Origin: CAVXYG01 sp963766005
GTDB lineage: Bacteria; Actinomycetota; Actinomycetes; S36-B12; GCA-2699445
Direction of reading: 5' to 3'
Assembly: GCA_963766005.1 (NCBI GenBank)
Contig: CAVXYG010000008.1
Span: forward strand, 496,001 to 560,000
Length of the DNA stretch: 64,000 nucleotides
The position numbers were made by a program, and so were the translations under genes. A model generated the notes under the pieces. That model was not told where the DNA came from, searched no databases, and worked only from the letters and a program-made list of their open reading frames with translations. Below are positions 44,339 to 52,825 of the stretch, one piece after another (the first letter of the stretch is position 1; each line of letters begins with the position of its first letter).

Positions 44339-45447
44339 TGTCGATCCACGTCGTTGTCGCCGGGGGCGGAACCGCCGGGCATATCGAACCGGCGATGAAC
44401 CTCGCCGACTATCTGCGCGACCACCAGCCGGGTGCGCAGGTCACGGCACTGGGAACGGAGAAGGGACTGGAGACGCGACTGGTGCCCGCCCGGGGCTACC
44501 CCCTGGAACTGATTCCTCCGGTGCCGCTGCCGCGCAAGCCCGGCAAGGAGTTGGCGACGCTGCCCGGCCGACTGCGTGCCTCGGTGACCGACGTGAAGGA
44601 CGTCCTGCAGCGTGTACGTGCCGACGTCGTCGTCGGCTTCGGCGGCTACGTCTCGATCCCCGCCTATCTCGCGGCTCGGTCGCTGAAGGTGCCGATCGTG
44701 GTCCACGAGGCGAACGCCAAGCCCGGCCTCGCCAACCGGGTCGGGGCGCGGTTCACGCCGTACGTGGCAGAGAACTACGCGGGCAGCTTGCCCGGGGCGA
44801 TACGGTTGGGGCTCCCGCTGCGCACCGCGATCTCGGGTCTGGACCGCGAAGGGCAACGACCGACCGCCCGGGACTTCTTCGGCCTCGCGCCGGACCTGCC
44901 GTGTGTGCTGGTCTTCGGCGGATCGCAGGGCGCCAAGCGGCTCAACGAGGCCGTCTGGGGTGCGTTGCCGCAGCTGGCCCATCGGCCAGTAGCGATCTTG
45001 CACGCCTATGGGCCCAAGACCGACCCCGGGGACGTGCCGAAGGCCCCCGAGGGCCCGCTGCAGTACGTGCCGGTGCCCTACATCGACCGTATGGACCTGG
45101 CGTACGCCGCGGCAGATCTGGCGGTCTGCCGCTCGGGCGCGATGACCTGTGGCGAGATCGCGGCGGTGGGTCTGCCCGCGGTCTACGTCCCGTTCCCGAT
45201 CGGCAACGGCGAGCAGCGCTTCAACGCCGAGCCTGTCGTGGCGGCCGGGGGCGGGCTCCTGGTCGATGACGCCGACATGACGCCCCAGCGATTCCTGGCC
45301 ACGGTCGGCGAACTCCTCGGCGAGGCCGACCGGCTGTCCGCGATGTCGGCGGCAGCGGCCGCCTACGGCGTCCGAGACGGTGATGCCCGACTTGCCCGTC
45401 TGGTCATGCAGGCGGCCGCATCACGCAAAGGAGCCGATCGTGAGTGA
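44338..45447 (+). CDS. murG: UDP-GlcNAc:undecaprenyl-PP-MurNAc-pentapeptide GlcNAc transferase
   Basis: A 369-residue GT-B enzyme converting lipid I to lipid II at the inner membrane face. Diagnostic motifs are AGGGTAGHIEPAMNLA, VVGFGGYVSIPAYLAA, VVHEANAKPGLANR, FGGSQGAKRLNEAV, and CRSGAMTCGEIAAVGLPAVYVPFPIG with the UDP-GlcNAc ligands. ATG 44338 shares its A with the ftsW stop (TGATG), and GGGAGG lies upstream. Confidence 0.95.
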   Translation: MSIHVVVAGGGTAGHIEPAMNLADYLRDHQPGAQVTALGTEKGLETRLVPARGYPLELIPPVPLPRKPGKELATLPGRLRASVTDVKDVLQRVRADVVVGFGGYVSIPAYLAARSLKVPIVVHEANAKPGLANRVGARFTPYVAENYAGSLPGAIRLGLPLRTAISGLDREGQRPTARDFFGLAPDLPCVLVFGGSQGAKRLNEAVWGALPQLAHRPVAILHAYGPKTDPGDVPKAPEGPLQYVPVPYIDRMDLAYAAADLAVCRSGAMTCGEIAAVGLPAVYVPFPIGNGEQRFNAEPVVAAGGGLLVDDADMTPQRFLATVGELLGEADRLSAMSAAAAAYGVRDGDARLARLVMQAAASRKGADRE

Positions 45448-46891
45448 AGGACCGAACGTGGCCACGGTCGCCTCCGATCTGGAGGTCGTGGACCCCGACC
45501 GCCTGGGGGCGGTGCACATCCTCGGTATCGGCGGTGCCGGAATGAGCGCGATCGCGCGGGTGCTGCTGCAGCGCGCAGTGACGGTGTCGGGCAGCGACGC
45601 CAAGGACAGCGCGCGACTGGCGGAGTTGCGCCAGGAGGGAGCCACGACGTACGTCGGCCACGACGCGACGAACCTCGGCTCCGCCGACACGGTCATGTAC
45701 TCCACAGCGGTCCCCGAGAGCAACCCCGAGCTCGCAGCCGCCCGCGCGCGCGGCTTGCGCGTCATGGAGCGCTCAGCGGCACTCGCCTCCGCTATGCGGG
45801 GCGCGTTGCCGATCGCGGTCGGCGGCACCCATGGCAAGACCACGACGACATCCATGGTGACCGTGGCACTGCAGCAATGCGGCGCCGACCCCTCGTACAT
45901 CGTCGGATCGGAGATGAGCCACACCGGAACCAATGGGCAGTTCACCGGCTCGCGCTGGATGGTGGTCGAGGCGGACGAGTCCGACGGCTGCTTCCTGCGG
46001 ATGGAGCCGTACGTTGCCGTGGTCACCAATGTTGAGGCCGACCACCTGAACTTCTGGGGCGATCTGGCAGCACTGGAGGCGGGATTCGACGATTTCGTGG
46101 CATCGGTGGCGCACCGGGACGGCTTCGCGGTGATCTGCGTCGACGATCCGGGCGCTGCGGCTGTGGCGCTGCGGGCCCGGGATCGCGGGATCGCGGTTCG
46201 CACCTACGGCACCGGCGAGGACGCCGACGTCAAGCTGCGGGTGGTGCAGCCGGGCCGGGATGGCTACACCGTCGAGATCACGTCGACCTTCGGCGAGGGC
46301 GGCACGGTACGACTGCAGGCGCTGGGCCTGCACAACGCGCTGAACGCGACCGCGGCGTTCACGGTGGCCCAGGGGCTGGGCTATCCGGCGTCCGACGCGC
46401 TGGCCGGGCTGGCCGCTTTCCGCGGCACCCGGCGCCGGTTCGACTACAAGGGCGAGGCGGCCGGGGTGCGCGTGTATGACGACTACGCTCACCACCCCAC
46501 GGAGATCGCCGCGACTCTGCGCGCGGCGCGCGAGTTCGTCGGTGACGGCAAAGTGGTCGTGGCGTTCCAGGCCCATCACTACTACCGGACCGCACTGTTC
46601 CTGCAGGAGTTCGGCGACGCGCTCGGGATTGCCGACCGCGCGGTCGTGCTCGAGATCTTCGCCCCCGGCGAAACGCCGATTCCCGGGGCCAGCGGCCAGG
46701 CGATGGCAGCCGCGGTGCCGTTGCCAGCCGGCTCGGTGGTCTTCGAGCCCTCCTGGGCTGCTGTGCCCGAACGGCTGGTGGCCTTCGCCGAGCCGGGCGA
46801 CATCATCATGACGCTGGGCGCCGGCGACATTGCGTTGCTGGCGGGGGAGGTGCTCGGCCTGCTGGCCGAGCGCGGACAGGCTGATGGCTGA
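45440..46891 (+). CDS. murC: UDP-MurNAc--L-alanine ligase
   Basis: A 483-residue Mur ligase adding L-Ala to UDP-MurNAc. The N-terminal domain has VHILGIGGAGMSAIARVLL, the ATP loop is VGGTHGKTTTT, and VEADESDGCFL, NVEADHLNFWG and YDDYAHHPTEI are further MurC blocks. GTG 45440 with AAAGGAG upstream overlaps the murG stop. Initiation further upstream (45380) would lie deep in murG and is not needed. Confidence 0.94.
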   Translation: MSEGPNVATVASDLEVVDPDRLGAVHILGIGGAGMSAIARVLLQRAVTVSGSDAKDSARLAELRQEGATTYVGHDATNLGSADTVMYSTAVPESNPELAAARARGLRVMERSAALASAMRGALPIAVGGTHGKTTTTSMVTVALQQCGADPSYIVGSEMSHTGTNGQFTGSRWMVVEADESDGCFLRMEPYVAVVTNVEADHLNFWGDLAALEAGFDDFVASVAHRDGFAVICVDDPGAAAVALRARDRGIAVRTYGTGEDADVKLRVVQPGRDGYTVEITSTFGEGGTVRLQALGLHNALNATAAFTVAQGLGYPASDALAGLAAFRGTRRRFDYKGEAAGVRVYDDYAHHPTEIAATLRAAREFVGDGKVVVAFQAHHYYRTALFLQEFGDALGIADRAVVLEIFAPGETPIPGASGQAMAAAVPLPAGSVVFEPSWAAVPERLVAFAEPGDIIMTLGAGDIALLAGEVLGLLAERGQADG

Positions 46892-47687
46892 CAACGATGC
46901 CGGTGCCGGGATGGCAACCATGGCCGCGCCGCCCGATGCACCGCCCGGGGAGGGGCCAGGCAGCGGCGATGCCGGGCAGCATGGCTCCGTGGACGCCTCA
47001 GGGCGTCGGCTCCGACTGACGTGGCGTCGCGCGGTCGCCGCTGTGGCCGGTCTCGGCGCGCTCGCCGGCGCTAGCCTGCTGCTCACCATGCAATCGCCCC
47101 TGCCGGTGCGCTCGATCGACGTCGCCGGTGTCGGCCCCGACCTCGCCCCCGCGGTCGCCGCGGCGGTGGGGAATGCGGTCGGGCAGAGCTTCCGGTCCCG
47201 GGACGCCGAACAGATCGCAGCCCGGGTGGCGGCGATCGAGGGGATCGACGGTGCCTCCGTGGGCTGGTCGTGGTGGAACCGCTTGTCCGTGGTCGTCGAC
47301 GTACCAACCCCTGTTGGTGCGGTTGCCGCGAACGGAGCATTCCTCGTGCTCGACTCTGAGGGCGCGACGATCCGTCGTGCACCGGACCGTCCGGAATCGT
47401 TGCCGCTGATCGAGGCGCGCGCAGAGCCATCCCGGCGCATCGCGGTCGATGTCGCAGCGGCGCTGCCGGAGTCCCTCGCCCCCGTGGTCGAGGCCGTCAT
47501 CGTCACCGGGGACTCGGCGCAGTTGCGCCTCCGGCCGGGCGCAACCGCCAAACTCGGCAGCCCTGAAGGTCTGGCAGAGAAGTTCGCCGTGCTGGAGCAA
47601 CTGCTCCCCTTGGGGGCCGAGGAGTACAACGTCGCTGTGCCGAAACGACCGGCGGTGCAAGGAATTCCCGCTCCACAGGCACCCTGA
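46884..47687 (+). CDS. ftsQ: cell division protein FtsQ/DivIB
   Basis: A 267-residue bitopic protein. A disordered Gly/Pro-rich cytoplasmic region, a membrane helix at about residues 53-72 (VAAVAGLGALAGASLLL), then a POTRA domain starting PVRSIDVAGVGP and a C-terminal FtsQ domain with WSWWNRLSVVVDVPTPV. It recruits FtsL/FtsB in the divisome. ATG 46884 overlaps the murC 3' end by 8 bases. Confidence 0.88.
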   Translation: MADNDAGAGMATMAAPPDAPPGEGPGSGDAGQHGSVDASGRRLRLTWRRAVAAVAGLGALAGASLLLTMQSPLPVRSIDVAGVGPDLAPAVAAAVGNAVGQSFRSRDAEQIAARVAAIEGIDGASVGWSWWNRLSVVVDVPTPVGAVAANGAFLVLDSEGATIRRAPDRPESLPLIEARAEPSRRIAVDVAAALPESLAPVVEAVIVTGDSAQLRLRPGATAKLGSPEGLAEKFAVLEQLLPLGAEEYNVAVPKRPAVQGIPAPQAP

Positions 47688-47905
47688 CCGGGCATCGTGC
47701 GGCGCCGCTGCCGAGAACCCTGAAGCCGCGCTTCAAGATCGAGAGCAACACGCCGACCATCTCGGCACATGCCCTTGCACAGCACCTGCCCGGCTCTTAG
47801 TGTCACTGCGGCGGTAGGGGGAGGGGTTTCACCCTCAACAACACATTGAATGTTGAGTCCTGCCGAGGCAGTGTTCGGGGATCCACCTGAGGGTGGCAAG
47901 AAGGG
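47688..47905 (+). promoter_or_regulatory. ftsZ leader/promoter region with two small hairpins
   Basis: This 218-base gap is the largest inside the dcw block. CTCAACA (47834-47840) pairs with TGTTGAG (47851-47857) around 10 bases, and CCACC (47883-47887) pairs with GGTGG (47892-47896) around 4 bases, just before AAGAAGGG and ATG 47906. Actinobacteria commonly transcribe ftsZ from its own promoters here; the hairpins could modulate ftsZ dosage, which is an inference. The second hairpin lies next to the ribosome site. Confidence 0.4.
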
Positions 47906-49078
47906 ATGGTGGCCGTGGCCGCTCCGCAGAATTACCTGGCAGTCATCAAGGTCGTCGGCATCGGCGGGGGCGGTGTCAACGCTGTCAACCGGATGATCGA
48001 GGTCGGTCTCAAGGGCGTCGAGTTCATCGCCATCAACACCGACGCCCAGGCGCTGCTCATGAGCGATGCCGATGTCAAGCTCGACATCGGCCGCGATCTC
48101 ACCCGCGGTCTCGGCGCGGGCGCGGATCCCGAGGTTGGCCGCAAGGCTGCCGAGGACCACGCCGAGGAGATCGAGGAGGTCATCAAGGGGGCCGACATGG
48201 TCTTCGTGACCGCCGGTGAGGGCGGCGGTACCGGGACCGGCGGAGCGCCGGTGGTCGCTCGGATCGCACGCGGTCTCGGCGCCCTGACCATCGGTGTCGT
48301 CACCCGCCCCTTCAACTTCGAGGGACGGCGTCGCGGCGCTCAGGCGGAGGAGGGCATCGAGTCCCTGCGTTCCGAGGTCGACACCCTCATCGTCATCCCG
48401 AACGATCGACTGCTGTCGCTGACGGATCGCAAGATCAGCATGATCGACGCCTTCCGCCAGGCCGACCACGTGCTCCTGCAGGGCGTCTCGGGCATCACCG
48501 ACCTCATCACGACACCGGGCCTGATCAACCTCGACTTCGCCGACGTGAAGTCGGTCATGGAGGGCGCCGGATCCGCGCTCATGGGTATCGGCTCGGCCCG
48601 TGGCGAAGAGCGGTCGGTCACAGCGGCCGAGGGCGCGATCAACTCGCCCCTGCTCGAGGCCACGATTGACGGTGCGCACGGCGTGCTGATGTCGATTGCG
48701 GGCGGATCCGACCTCGGACTCTTCGAGATCAACGAAGCCGCGCGACTGGTCACTGAAGCAGCGCACCCGGAGGCGAACATCATCTTCGGCGCCGTCATCG
48801 ACGACACGCTCGGCGACGAGGTGCGGGTCACCGTGATCGCCGCCGGATTCGACGGCGGCCTGCCGAAGCTGCGCGCCCAGGAGGAGCGGGTCATCTCGAC
48901 GTCGCGGAACCGGGAGCCCGTGGTGGACGTGCGCACGCGGGACGGCCGGGCGAGGACTGCTCCGAGTCCTGCTCCGGCACCGGTCGCCGCCGATCAGGGG
49001 ACCCCGGTCGTGCCGCGCAAGATCGAGTTCGACAACGAGCCCGACGACGGCATCGACCTGCCTGTCTGGCTGCAGTGA
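47906..49078 (+). CDS. ftsZ: cell division protein FtsZ
   Basis: The 390-residue tubulin-like GTPase forming the division ring. It starts with the actinobacterial NYLAVIKVVGIGGGGVNAVN and has the GTP loop GGGTGTGGAP near residue 106, the T7 loop NLDFADVKSVM and a short linker. It ends in DDGIDLPVWLQ, the C-terminal peptide that binds SepF and other partners (SepF is encoded three genes downstream). The stop overlaps the pgeF GTG. Confidence 0.97.
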   Translation: MVAVAAPQNYLAVIKVVGIGGGGVNAVNRMIEVGLKGVEFIAINTDAQALLMSDADVKLDIGRDLTRGLGAGADPEVGRKAAEDHAEEIEEVIKGADMVFVTAGEGGGTGTGGAPVVARIARGLGALTIGVVTRPFNFEGRRRGAQAEEGIESLRSEVDTLIVIPNDRLLSLTDRKISMIDAFRQADHVLLQGVSGITDLITTPGLINLDFADVKSVMEGAGSALMGIGSARGEERSVTAAEGAINSPLLEATIDGAHGVLMSIAGGSDLGLFEINEAARLVTEAAHPEANIIFGAVIDDTLGDEVRVTVIAAGFDGGLPKLRAQEERVISTSRNREPVVDVRTRDGRARTAPSPAPAPVAADQGTPVVPRKIEFDNEPDDGIDLPVWLQ

Positions 49079-49800
49079 GCCTGCCGGGGGCGGACCGGCT
49101 GGGCCCGGCGCGGCTGGTCGTCACCGACCGCCGCAACGGGGTCAGCCGTCCCCCCTGGGACAGCCTGAATCTCGCCGATCACGTCGGAGACGACCAGGCG
49201 TGCGTCGCGGAGAACCGACGCCGCGTGTATGCCCACCTCGGTGTTGCGGAAGTCGCGGTGATCGACGCCAACCACGGCCGCGGCGTCCACGTCGTGGACA
49301 GCGGGGGGACGCCCGGCAAGGGCGATGCGCTGATCACGTCGCGGCCCGGCCTCGGGCTCCTGGCGCTGGGGGCCGACTGCGTCGCCGGAGTCGTCGTGGC
49401 GCCCGACATTGTCGCCGTGGCGGCCGTGCACTGCGGTTGGCGCGGCCTGGCGGCAGGGATCGTGCCGGCAGTCATCGGGCGCTTGGCGGCACTCGGCGCC
49501 GACCCGGGGCGGCTGCTCGTGCACCTGGGCCCGGCGATCTGCCCGGCGTGCTACGAGGTTTCGGTCGACGTCCGCGACGAAGTGGCGGCGGCCGCGCCAG
49601 CGGCTGCCGCACGGACCGCCGACGGTGCTCCGGCGGTTGACCTCATCGCAGGCGTGCGCTGGCAGTTGGCCGAGTGCGGCGTGAGCCGGACGACTGCGGA
49701 CGGGCGCTGCACGGCCCAGTCGCCGGATCTGTTCTCCCACCGCCGCGACGGGCGTACCGGCCGGCAAGGGGTGCTTGCGGTCCTGGAGGAGCGGCGATGA
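49075..49800 (+). CDS. pgeF: peptidoglycan editing factor PgeF (YfiH/laccase-domain)
   Basis: A 241-residue multicopper-polyphenol-oxidase-like protein. The Zn-site segments are VIDANHGRGVH, LGADCVAGVV and AVHCGWRGLAAGI. It is conserved between ftsZ and yggS in many bacteria and removes L-Ser errors from muropeptide precursors in E. coli; other members have purine nucleosidase activity. GTG 49075 overlaps the ftsZ stop by 4 bases. Confidence 0.87.
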   Translation: MSLPGADRLGPARLVVTDRRNGVSRPPWDSLNLADHVGDDQACVAENRRRVYAHLGVAEVAVIDANHGRGVHVVDSGGTPGKGDALITSRPGLGLLALGADCVAGVVVAPDIVAVAAVHCGWRGLAAGIVPAVIGRLAALGADPGRLLVHLGPAICPACYEVSVDVRDEVAAAAPAAAARTADGAPAVDLIAGVRWQLAECGVSRTTADGRCTAQSPDLFSHRRDGRTGRQGVLAVLEERR

Positions 49801-50510
49801 GCCAGCGGCAGCAGGAGCTGGCGCAGCGGCTGGACACGGTCCGTACCCGGATCCGCGCTGCCTGCGCCGAAGCCGGACGCGATCCGGCCGACGTTGTGCT
49901 CATCGCCGTCAGCAAGACCTGGCCGGTGGCAGACGTCGCGGTGCTGCACGAGCTCGGTGTCACGGATTTTGGGGAGAACCGACTCGCGGAGTACCAGCAG
50001 AAGGCCGATCAGCTCTCCGGTACGGGTATCCGATGGCACTTCCTCGGGCAGATCCAGTCGAAGAAGGCGGCTGCGGTCGGTCGCACGGCCGCCGTCGTTC
50101 ATTCCGTGGATCGGGAACGCCTGGTGGCAGGCCTGGCGCGGGGCGCCCGCGAGGCGGGTGTCGGGCTCGATGTCCTCATCCAGGTCTCGCTGGCCGATCT
50201 CGCCCCGACCAGGGAGGCGTCGGGGCGCGGCGGGGCGACGCCGCAGGATGTTGCTCCGCTCGCCGAGGCCATCGTCGCCGAGCCCGGACTGCGCCTCGCC
50301 GGTGTCATGGCGCTGCCGCCGCGCACCGCAGATCCCGCCGTCGCCTTCGCGCAGATCGTCGAGATCGGCGCCCGGTTGCAGCGCGAGCACCCCGAAGCCT
50401 CGTGGGTGTCGGCGGGCATGAGCCACGACTTCCCGGCGGCGATTCGGGCGGGCGCGACACATGTGCGCATTGGCAGCGCGCTGTTCGGGGAACGCCCGCC
50501 CGTCAGGTAA
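49797..50510 (+). CDS. yggS: YggS-family pyridoxal phosphate homeostasis protein
   Basis: A 237-residue single-domain PLP-binding TIM barrel. The PLP lysine lies in LIAVSKTWP, followed by FGENRLAEYQQKA, WHFLGQIQSKKA and the C-terminal SAGMSHDFPAAIRAGATHVRIGSALFG. It buffers PLP and affects amino acid metabolism. ATG overlaps the pgeF stop. A typical member of the ftsZ-yggS-sepF-yggT run. Confidence 0.9.
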   Translation: MSQRQQELAQRLDTVRTRIRAACAEAGRDPADVVLIAVSKTWPVADVAVLHELGVTDFGENRLAEYQQKADQLSGTGIRWHFLGQIQSKKAAAVGRTAAVVHSVDRERLVAGLARGAREAGVGLDVLIQVSLADLAPTREASGRGGATPQDVAPLAEAIVAEPGLRLAGVMALPPRTADPAVAFAQIVEIGARLQREHPEASWVSAGMSHDFPAAIRAGATHVRIGSALFGERPPVR

Positions 50511-50565
50511 TGTCGAAGCCACGGGTCACCTCGTGGCGAGCCCTTCCCCCACGCGAGGAGCAGAA

Positions 50566-51078
50566 ATGGCAAACGCAATGCGTAAGATCGGGGTCTATCT
50601 CGGTCTCGTCGAGGACGACCCCATGCTGGCCCAGTACGACGACTACGGTTACCGCGAGTCGGAGTCCCGGCTCGCGGCGGTGCCGGATCCGGTCCCGACT
50701 CGGCAGCACGCCCCGGGCCGCCAGGCGCCGGAGGCGGCCTACGCGGCAGCGGCGGCGCAGACCTCCGCCGGGTCGTCGCTCGCAGTCGGTACGGCCGAGA
50801 TGAACGCGATCCACACCATCCATCCGCGGTCCTACAACGACGCCCGCCGAGTGGGCGAGGAGTACCGCTCCGGCCACCCGGTGATCTTGAACTTGACCGA
50901 GATGGACGACTCCGACGCCAAGCGCATCGTGGATTTCGCCGCCGGCCTGGTGTTCGGGCTGCACGGCACCATCGAGCGCGTGACCAACAAAGTCTTCCTG
51001 CTGTCCCCGCAGAACGTCGACGTGCGCGATGCGCCCGCCGTCCGCCAGGCGCGGGACGGGTTCTTCAACCAGAGCTGA
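50566..51078 (+). CDS. sepF: cell division protein SepF
   Basis: A 170-residue protein: N-terminal membrane-targeting amphipathic helix (MRKIGVYLGLVEDD), a low-complexity linker and the SepF core (IHPRSYNDARRVGEEYRSG, VILNLTEMDDSDAKRIVDFAAGLVFGL, KVFLLSPQNVDV). In actinobacteria, SepF is the main membrane anchor of FtsZ. ATG 50566 is set by GAGGAG at 50555-50560. Confidence 0.93.
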   Translation: MANAMRKIGVYLGLVEDDPMLAQYDDYGYRESESRLAAVPDPVPTRQHAPGRQAPEAAYAAAAAQTSAGSSLAVGTAEMNAIHTIHPRSYNDARRVGEEYRSGHPVILNLTEMDDSDAKRIVDFAAGLVFGLHGTIERVTNKVFLLSPQNVDVRDAPAVRQARDGFFNQS

Positions 51079-51081
51079 CCT

Positions 51082-51366
51082 GTGAGCGCAGTCGCCGGGA
51101 TCCTCAGCACGGTTCTGTGGGTCTATTTCCTCATTCTCCTCGCCCGCCTCGTCCTGGACTACGTGCAGTTGTTCGCGCGGTCCTGGGAGCCCAAGGGCCC
51201 CGTGCTGATCTTCGCTGAAGCCATCTACACGGTGACCGATCCGCCGCTGCGGTTCCTGCGCCGCTTCATCCCGCCGCTGCGGTTGGGCCAGGTGAGCCTG
51301 GATCTGTCCTTCCTCGTCCTCGTGCTGCTCATCGGCTTCGCGACCTCCCTGTTGGCCTCGGTGTAG
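51082..51366 (+). CDS. yggT: YggT-family membrane protein
   Basis: A 94-residue protein with two membrane helices (LWVYFLILLARLVLDY and LSFLVLVLLIGFATSLL) around the conserved amphipathic TDPPLRFLRRFIPPLRLG. YggT proteins are found between sepF and divIVA in Gram-positive bacteria; their function is unclear. GTG 51082 lies 3 bases after the sepF stop. Confidence 0.87.
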   Translation: MSAVAGILSTVLWVYFLILLARLVLDYVQLFARSWEPKGPVLIFAEAIYTVTDPPLRFLRRFIPPLRLGQVSLDLSFLVLVLLIGFATSLLASV

Positions 51367-51369
51367 CCC

Positions 51370-51852
51370 GTGGCGGCCGATGCGCAGGAGTCGATCCTGA
51401 TCGCCGCCGATCCGGTCGCGGTCTACGACCTCGTCGCCGACGTGGAGCGCATGGGGGAGTGGTCCCCGGAGGCGACCGGTGCCCGCCGGGCCCCGCTCCG
51501 GCTCAGCGCCGGTGATCGCTTCATCGGCAGCAACCGGCGTGGCCCGGTTCGCTGGTACACCCAGTGCACAGTCCTCCAGGCCGATCGCGGCGCCGTGCTG
51601 GAGTTCGATGTGGATTTCGGTCCGGTCGGCATCTCCCGGTGGCGGTACGACTTCGTGCCTCAGCCGGAGGGCGGCACGCGGGTCACCGAGTCGTGGCAGG
51701 ACCGGCGCGATGGCCTGCTCGGCCCGCCCATCAGGGCGCTAGGCTCGCTGCTCATCCCGGGCGACCGCGCCGCGCACAACCGCCGCACGATGCGCGTGAC
51801 GCTGCATCGCTTGCGCGCGGCTGCGGAAGCGGCCCCGGGTCCCGCGAAGTAG
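51370..51852 (+). CDS. SRPBCC (START/Bet v 1-like) family protein
   Basis: A 160-residue helix-grip fold protein (SILIAADPVAVYDLVADVERMGEWSP, FIGSNRRGPVRWYT, RVTESWQDRRDG). Such proteins bind hydrophobic ligands; the ligand here is unknown. GTG 51370 is 3 bases after the yggT stop, so it is the last gene of the dcw transcription run, at the place where actinobacteria usually have divIVA (wag31). Confidence 0.8.
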   Translation: MAADAQESILIAADPVAVYDLVADVERMGEWSPEATGARRAPLRLSAGDRFIGSNRRGPVRWYTQCTVLQADRGAVLEFDVDFGPVGISRWRYDFVPQPEGGTRVTESWQDRRDGLLGPPIRALGSLLIPGDRAAHNRRTMRVTLHRLRAAAEAAPGPAK

Positions 51853-52217
51853 CGGCGCTGCGGTCAGCGCGCGACCGGACCGCACGCAGACCCGCCGATG
51901 CGGGACAGTCTTCGGCGGGCGCTTCGGATGCAACCGATCCCTCGAGCGACGTCTCGATCACCAGCTGCGTCAAGGACCCGGCGACCGACGAGGGGGTTGC
52001 CACGGTGGTCGTCACCAAGAGCACCAGCGAACCCGCCCCCTACATCTTCAACGTGACGATGAGGTTTGGTGCCGAGCAGACCACCTATGCGCTCGAGCGG
52101 CCGGCGAGTGGCTTTGGAGAAGCGAATTCCTCGGTGACCGCTGAGTTCCCAAGTTCTGACGCTCTGCTCGGAGACGGTCCGACGTGCTCCATCACTCATC
52201 TCGCGCCTCAGCGGTAG
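51853..52217 (+). pseudogene. orphan C-terminal part of a secreted or lipoprotein-like protein
   Basis: A frame ending at a TAG at 52215-52217 reads like the mature part of an exported protein: a Ser/Ala-rich linker (AGQSSAGASDATDPSS), then DVSITSCVKDPATDEGVATV, a beta-strand-rich TKSTSEPAPYIFNVTMRFG and GDGPTCSITHL, with two Cys residues placed for a disulfide. No ATG, GTG or TTG start or signal peptide lies ahead of it; the frame continues back into the SRPBCC gene out of frame. The N-terminal coding part is missing, so this looks like a deletion remnant. Confidence 0.4.
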
Positions 52218-52294
52218 CCCCGCCGGCATCGCGGTCGTTGCCGGCGATGCCGAAGCGTCGTGCGGACGGGTGCTGTGCCGGTGACACTGGTCTC

Positions 52295-52801
52295 ATGACG
52301 CAGCAGCAGGCGTATCAGCCCGTTGCGCGCGCGGGTCGGCTGGAAATCCGGCGCTACCCGGCGCACACCGTGGCCGAGGTGGAGATCGAGGCAGCCTTCG
52401 ACGAAGCAGGGAGCATTGCCTTCCGGCACCTGTTCGACTACATCCACGGTCAGGTCGCGATGACAGCGCCGGTGGTGCAGACCCCAGGGGAGCAGAGGCA
52501 GACCGTTGCGTTCGTGATGCCGGCGGGCCGGGATGCTGGCGACCTCCCGACCCCGAACGACCCGCGGGTACACCTGCGCCTGGTTCCGGAGCGCTGCTGC
52601 GCTGCCCTGCGCTTCTCCGGTCGGGGAAACGCACGCGCCCTGGAGGTCCGCGGCCAGCAACTGCTGGCGGCACTCGCGGGCACCGACTGGAGACCGGTCG
52701 GCAAGGTCCGGCTCGCGCAGTTCAGCGCCCCCTACGTCCCACCGCCCTTGCGGCACGTCGAGGTGGTGGTCGACGTCGAGCGCGCGCACTTGGACGGTTA
52801 G
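52295..52801 (+). CDS. SOUL-family heme-binding protein
   Basis: A 168-residue protein starting YQPVARAGRLEIRRYPAHTVAEVE, typical for SOUL/HEBP, with FDYIHGQVAMTAPVVQTPGE and the C-terminal RLAQFSAPYVPPPLRH block. Members bind heme or porphyrin; the role in bacteria is unclear. ATG 52295 is the first start matching the family; no strong ribosome site is seen. It converges with ileS (stop-to-stop 24 bases). Confidence 0.85.
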   Translation: MTQQQAYQPVARAGRLEIRRYPAHTVAEVEIEAAFDEAGSIAFRHLFDYIHGQVAMTAPVVQTPGEQRQTVAFVMPAGRDAGDLPTPNDPRVHLRLVPERCCAALRFSGRGNARALEVRGQQLLAALAGTDWRPVGKVRLAQFSAPYVPPPLRHVEVVVDVERAHLDG

Positions 52802-52825
52802 TGCCTCGTCGGTCAGCGTCTCGGA

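Noticed and set aside
45773..48766. A 997-codon open frame on the minus strand across murC, ftsQ and ftsZ.
   Set aside because: It is antisense to three well-supported genes, has His/Gln/Arg-rich low-quality translation and no family match; typical antisense open frame in high-GC DNA.
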